DNA from: Micavibrio aeruginosavorus
GTDB taxonomy: Bacteria > Pseudomonadota > Alphaproteobacteria > Micavibrionales > Micavibrionaceae
Direction: 5' to 3'
NCBI GenBank assembly: GCA_003240795.1
Contig: QFNK01000067.1
Coordinates: 1 to 8,539, forward strand
Length of the DNA stretch: 8,539 bases
Shown: positions 6,641 to 8,539 of the stretch, piece by piece
Layout of the letters: every line of letters begins with the position of its first letter
Numbering within the stretch: the stretch's first letter is position 1
Notes under the pieces: generated by a model
Told to the model about the DNA's origin: nothing
Database searches by the model: none
The model's input: the letters and a program-made list of their open reading frames with translations, nothing else
Made by a program: the position numbers and the translations under genes

Positions 6641-6653
6641 GAAAGGAGATTAC

Positions 6654-6669
6654 CACAAGCGTTTTTGTG
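6654..6669. promoter_or_regulatory. Operator-like dyad O1
   Basis: CACAA and TTGTG form an inverted repeat around GCGTTT. The core ACAAGCGTTTTTGT (6655-6668) is centred 22 bp from the next site. It lies 14 bases upstream of the repressor ATG, where binding would overlap the repressor's own promoter or transcription start. Confidence 0.6.
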
Positions 6670-6676
6670 ACTCATG

Positions 6677-6714
6677 ACAAGAATAATTGTTGACGACAAT
6701 ACAATTATTCTTGT
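6677..6714. promoter_or_regulatory. Paired operators O2 and O3 in perfect inverted orientation
   Basis: ACAAGAATAATTGT (6677-6690) and its exact reverse complement ACAATTATTCTTGT (6701-6714) form a perfect 14-base inverted repeat with a ten-base spacer. Each arm is also a dyad of the ACAA-N6-TTGT type, so the element is best read as two repressor sites facing each other, with centres 24 bp apart. An additional ATTGT-N5-ACAAT dyad spans 6686-6700. The sites cover the -35 and reach the -10 of the divergent promoter, so an XRE dimer bound here would block the small plus-strand gene. Confidence 0.7.
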
Positions 6715-6719
6715 ATGAA
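6690..6719 (+). promoter_or_regulatory. Promoter for the small acidic ORF
   Basis: TTGACG (6690-6695) matches five of six bases of the -35 consensus. TATGAA (6714-6719) follows after 18 bp and matches four of six of the -10. Transcription would begin near 6726, giving a short leader with AGGA at 6729-6732. Operators O2 and O3 overlap both elements. The minus-strand promoter for the repressor gene is not clear; TTGTCA (6680-6675) is a possible -35 with no convincing -10. Confidence 0.5.
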
Positions 6720-6741
6720 TTAGATAGCAGGAAACAAAAAA

Positions 6742-6870
6742 ATGAACGACATTTCACCAAAACTTCAAGGCGCGCTCGATGATTTGCAGAAATATGCGGA
6801 TTGCGACGACACAATGACAATGGCAGAGCTTGAGGAATTTTTTCTCGCGCCCGCGCCGACTATACAATAA
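6742..6870 (+). CDS. Small acidic protein divergent from the XRE regulator, 42 aa
   Basis: The ORF runs from ATG at 6742 to TAA at 6868-6870. AGGA (6729-6732) lies nine bases before the ATG, and a good promoter sits upstream. The peptide begins MNDISPKLQGALDDLQKY and contains nine acidic against two basic residues, with a likely amphipathic helix (about 8-20) and a second one near AELEEFF (28-34). It has no HTH, signal peptide or membrane segment. It holds the position that cro holds in lambdoid switches, yet it is far too acidic to be a DNA-binding protein. An antirepressor or other protein-binding role is conceivable but speculative. It is not recognised as any named family. Its end overlaps the end of tag by 11 bases, tail to tail. 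Confidence 0.6.
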   Translation: MNDISPKLQGALDDLQKYADCDDTMTMAELEEFFLAPAPTIQ

Positions 6871-7480
6871 AGGGCTTTTTGATTTTCTCTATCGGGCCGT
6901 AACAATGGCATTCGCCGATATGATCGTTGACCAGCCCCATCGCTTGCATGAACGCATAAACGGTTGTCGGCCCCACAAAGGTCCAGCCGCGTTTTTTCAA
7001 ATCCTTGGACAGCGCCACCGATGTGGCGGTTTTGGCCATTGCCTTCAAATCCTCACGCGTCTGTGATTCCGGACGCTCTGACAGAGCGGGCTTCCATGAC
7101 CAGAAATAATTGGCGAGCGATCCGAATTCTTTTTTCATTTCAAGCGCGCGAGACGCGTTGTTGATCGTGCTTTCAATTTTTCCCCGATGGCGGATAATTC
7201 CGGCATCGACCACCAGACGGTCGACATCCTTTTCCGTGTAGCGGGCAACCTTTGCGAAATCAAAACTGTCAAAGGCGTTCCTGAAGTTTTCACGCTTGCG
7301 CAGTATGGTAATCCAGCTCAACCCTGCCTGAAAACCTTCAAGGCATATTTTTTCAAACAGACGGTGGTCATCCGTCACGGGACGCCCCCACTCCTTATCA
7401 TGATACGCCATGTAAAGCGGGTCGTCCCCGCACCACCAGCAACGGGTCTTACCGTCCGCGGATGGCAGGATATCGGCCAC
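6860..7480 (-). CDS. tag: DNA-3-methyladenine glycosylase I
   Basis: Tag excises 3-methyladenine from alkylated DNA, starting base excision repair. The 206-residue protein aligns by eye with E. coli Tag throughout: RCWWCGDDPLYMAYHDKEWG (13-32), KICLEGFQAGLSWITILRKR (44-63), AGIIRHRGKI (93-102), KKRGWTFVGPT (162-172) and GLVNDHIGECHCY (182-194). The zinc ligands correspond to C14, H27, H187 and C191, and the catalytic acid to E48; all are present. The start is a GTG at 7480, chosen because AGGA in the end of the upstream gene lies six bases before it and the N-terminal extension is about ten residues longer than E. coli's. The gap to the ATP12 gene is two bases, so translation is probably coupled. 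Confidence 0.97.
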   Translation of the reverse strand: MADILPSADGKTRCWWCGDDPLYMAYHDKEWGRPVTDDHRLFEKICLEGFQAGLSWITILRKRENFRNAFDSFDFAKVARYTEKDVDRLVVDAGIIRHRGKIESTINNASRALEMKKEFGSLANYFWSWKPALSERPESQTREDLKAMAKTATSVALSKDLKKRGWTFVGPTTVYAFMQAMGLVNDHIGECHCYGPIEKIKKPFIV

Positions 7481-7482
7481 GA

Positions 7483-8193
7483 TTATTCCTGATCCAGAAG
7501 GGACAGGATTTCTTTCGATGCCGCAAGATCGCGCTTCAATGCCTTCTGCCGCTTCTCGCTGACAGGATCGGGGCCGTGCAGCTCCTCATTCGCAACACCT
7601 GCGTAATAAATCTCTTCCAGCTCGGCGGCATTGAACACATCTTCCGGTGTCGCTTCATGCTCGACAAAGGCCAGGCCAAGGACAATCGACCCTGTCAAGG
7701 ACGTCACGATCTGCAGGATCGTGAAATAATGCTCGTCCAGCGCTTCCAGATAATTCCAGATCTGCTTGTGCGTATCGGCATCCTGTTTCAACGCTTCGAT
7801 GCCGAATGTTACTTCCAGCGGGCTCTCAAAATGTTCGTCGAACCATGTCAGCCAGCGGTCCCATGTTTCCTTCTGAAGTTTGGCAAGCGCCTCCGGCTCC
7901 TTCACGCGGTAGCACAGAAGATCCGTGTCGAGATATTTCAAAAGCGATTTCGTCAGGGCGTCACGTTCGCGCGCCTTGTCGATCGCCGTCGTCAGGATTT
8001 GCGTCAGCGGCATATTGTCCGGCACCACCGTTTCTTCCTGCGCGGACCATTCCGCCGCGACGGCTTCCGCATAGGGACGGTTCGGCGCGGCTAGCGGCTG
8101 CCCCAGCGGTGTCTTGATGCTTTTTCCGTCCAGCTGAACGACAAAGCCGTCATCCGTCCTCGTATTCGACACCATTGTATAAAAACGCTTCAT
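7483..8193 (-). CDS. ATP12-family F1-ATPase assembly chaperone
   Basis: ATP12 proteins bind the alpha subunit of F1 ATP synthase and guide alpha/beta assembly in mitochondria; alphaproteobacteria carry homologues presumed to do the same in the cytoplasm. Family marks are the KRFY start (2-5), LDGKSIKTPLGQPL (21-34), AEAVAAEWSAQEETVVPDNM (42-61) with PLTQ and the TTAID segment following, YLDTDLLCYR (about 87-96) and the Trp-rich stretch WDRWLTWF. The 236-residue length is normal for bacterial members and there is no targeting peptide. The ATG at 8193 has GGAG (8205-8202) eight bases upstream. It is spaced 13 bases from the gene before it and 2 bases from tag, so all three look cotranscribed. 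No functional link to DNA repair is evident. Confidence 0.93.
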   Translation of the reverse strand: MKRFYTMVSNTRTDDGFVVQLDGKSIKTPLGQPLAAPNRPYAEAVAAEWSAQEETVVPDNMPLTQILTTAIDKARERDALTKSLLKYLDTDLLCYRVKEPEALAKLQKETWDRWLTWFDEHFESPLEVTFGIEALKQDADTHKQIWNYLEALDEHYFTILQIVTSLTGSIVLGLAFVEHEATPEDVFNAAELEEIYYAGVANEELHGPDPVSEKRQKALKRDLAASKEILSLLDQE

Positions 8194-8206
8194 ATTCTAC
8201 GCTCCA

Positions 8207-8539
8207 TTATTCTTTCTTTTCTCCGGCACCGGCGATTTTGATGGCGAAATTCGCCGTATCGTCGATACCCATGTCGTGGCTGATGACTTTCACGAAATTC
8301 GCGATGCGCTTGTCATCGTCTTTTTCAGTGTATACAGGCGTGAGTGTCAGAATCGTTTTACCATCTGATTTCTCGACCGCGCCTGTAAACGCAACGCCGT
8401 TGATAGTCCCTTCCAGCGTTGCGGCTTCTTTGCTGAACAGGTTCCTGACAGAAAACGCGGCCTTATGAAGCCCACGCACCAATGTAATGTTTTCAAGCGC
8501 GCCGGCCTTTCTATTAAAGGTGCCATCGCCTTCAAGCAT
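8207..8539 (-). CDS. Unrecognised protein, probably cut by the window edge
   Basis: At least 110 residues are visible and the frame is still open at the right edge. An ATG occupies the last three bases of the window, but it may be internal. The visible part alternates beta-prone segments (ITLVRGLHKAAFSVRNLF, then TLEGTINGVAFTGAVE and KTILTLTPVYTE) with charged turns. It ends in an alpha/beta stretch (NFVKVISHDMGIDDTANFAI) and a lysine/glutamate tail. The pattern could fit an envelope-associated or lipid-binding beta fold, but I do not recognise a family and assign no function. No transmembrane segment is visible. It lies 13 bases upstream of the ATP12 gene in the same direction and is likely the preceding gene of that operon. 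Confidence 0.7.
   Translation of the reverse strand: MLEGDGTFNRKAGALENITLVRGLHKAAFSVRNLFSKEAATLEGTINGVAFTGAVEKSDGKTILTLTPVYTEKDDDKRIANFVKVISHDMGIDDTANFAIKIAGAGEKKE

Noticed and set aside
6643..6648. AAGGAG on the plus strand near the repressor start, as a ribosome binding site
   Set aside because: The next plus-strand ATG (6674) is 25 bases away and no coding frame uses it. On the minus strand it is the complement and cannot serve the repressor gene.
6620..6900. A prophage remnant, based on the lambda-like operator layout
   Set aside because: No integrase, structural, lysis or replication gene is nearby, and both flanks are ordinary chromosomal genes, so only the regulatory style is phage-like.
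7462..8094. A 210-codon open frame on the plus strand opposite the ATP12 gene
   Set aside because: The opposite strand encodes a well-supported ATP12 family protein with a good ribosome binding site; this frame has no family signal.

Overview
The window looks like chromosomal DNA from an alphaproteobacterium. The best evidence is an ATP12-family F1-ATPase assembly chaperone, a family confined largely to alphaproteobacteria and mitochondria. The MutL C-terminus supports this with an intact endonuclease motif and a C-N-H-G-R-P metal-site signature. No finer taxonomy is justified by eye. The window holds no rRNA, tRNA, insertion sequence or CRISPR array, and no gene-free stretch longer than about 300 bases.

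Left part (7-4214, plus strand): a three-block pentapeptide-repeat protein that may begin before the window is followed by a weak hairpin. Then comes a tightly spaced run of mutL (DNA mismatch repair), a small four-helix membrane protein and a purN-like glycinamide ribonucleotide formyltransferase. The last two gaps are 5 and 9 bases, so these three genes probably form an operon. The purN-like gene meets a minus-strand gene tail to tail with no base between the stop codons.

Middle part (4215-6870) is the most interesting. A complete ABC half-exporter runs on the minus strand. Its 5' region (6030-6283) encodes an 18-residue leader peptide with a strong ribosome binding site. After the peptide come RNA segments that can pair in mutually exclusive ways, ending in an intrinsic terminator whose U-tract stops just before the exporter's Shine-Dalgarno sequence. 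This has the architecture of ribosome-mediated transcription attenuation. Upstream lies a small XRE-type repressor gene (minus strand), and divergent from it a 42-codon acidic ORF (plus strand).

Four copies of a dyad operator, ACAA-N6-TTGT, occur in the window by visual scan, and all four flank the repressor gene. Three lie in the divergent promoter region, with centres 22 and 24 bp apart, much like a lambdoid operator cluster. The fourth lies between the repressor gene and the exporter leader. I infer a two-layer switch: repressor control of initiation, then leader-peptide control of elongation, acting on one exporter. The function of the switch and the inducer are unknown.

Right part (6860-8539, minus strand): an unrecognised gene cut by the window edge, the ATP12 chaperone gene and tag (3-methyladenine DNA glycosylase I, GTG start) are spaced 13 and 2 bases apart and look like one operon. 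The end of tag overlaps the end of the small acidic ORF by 11 bases.
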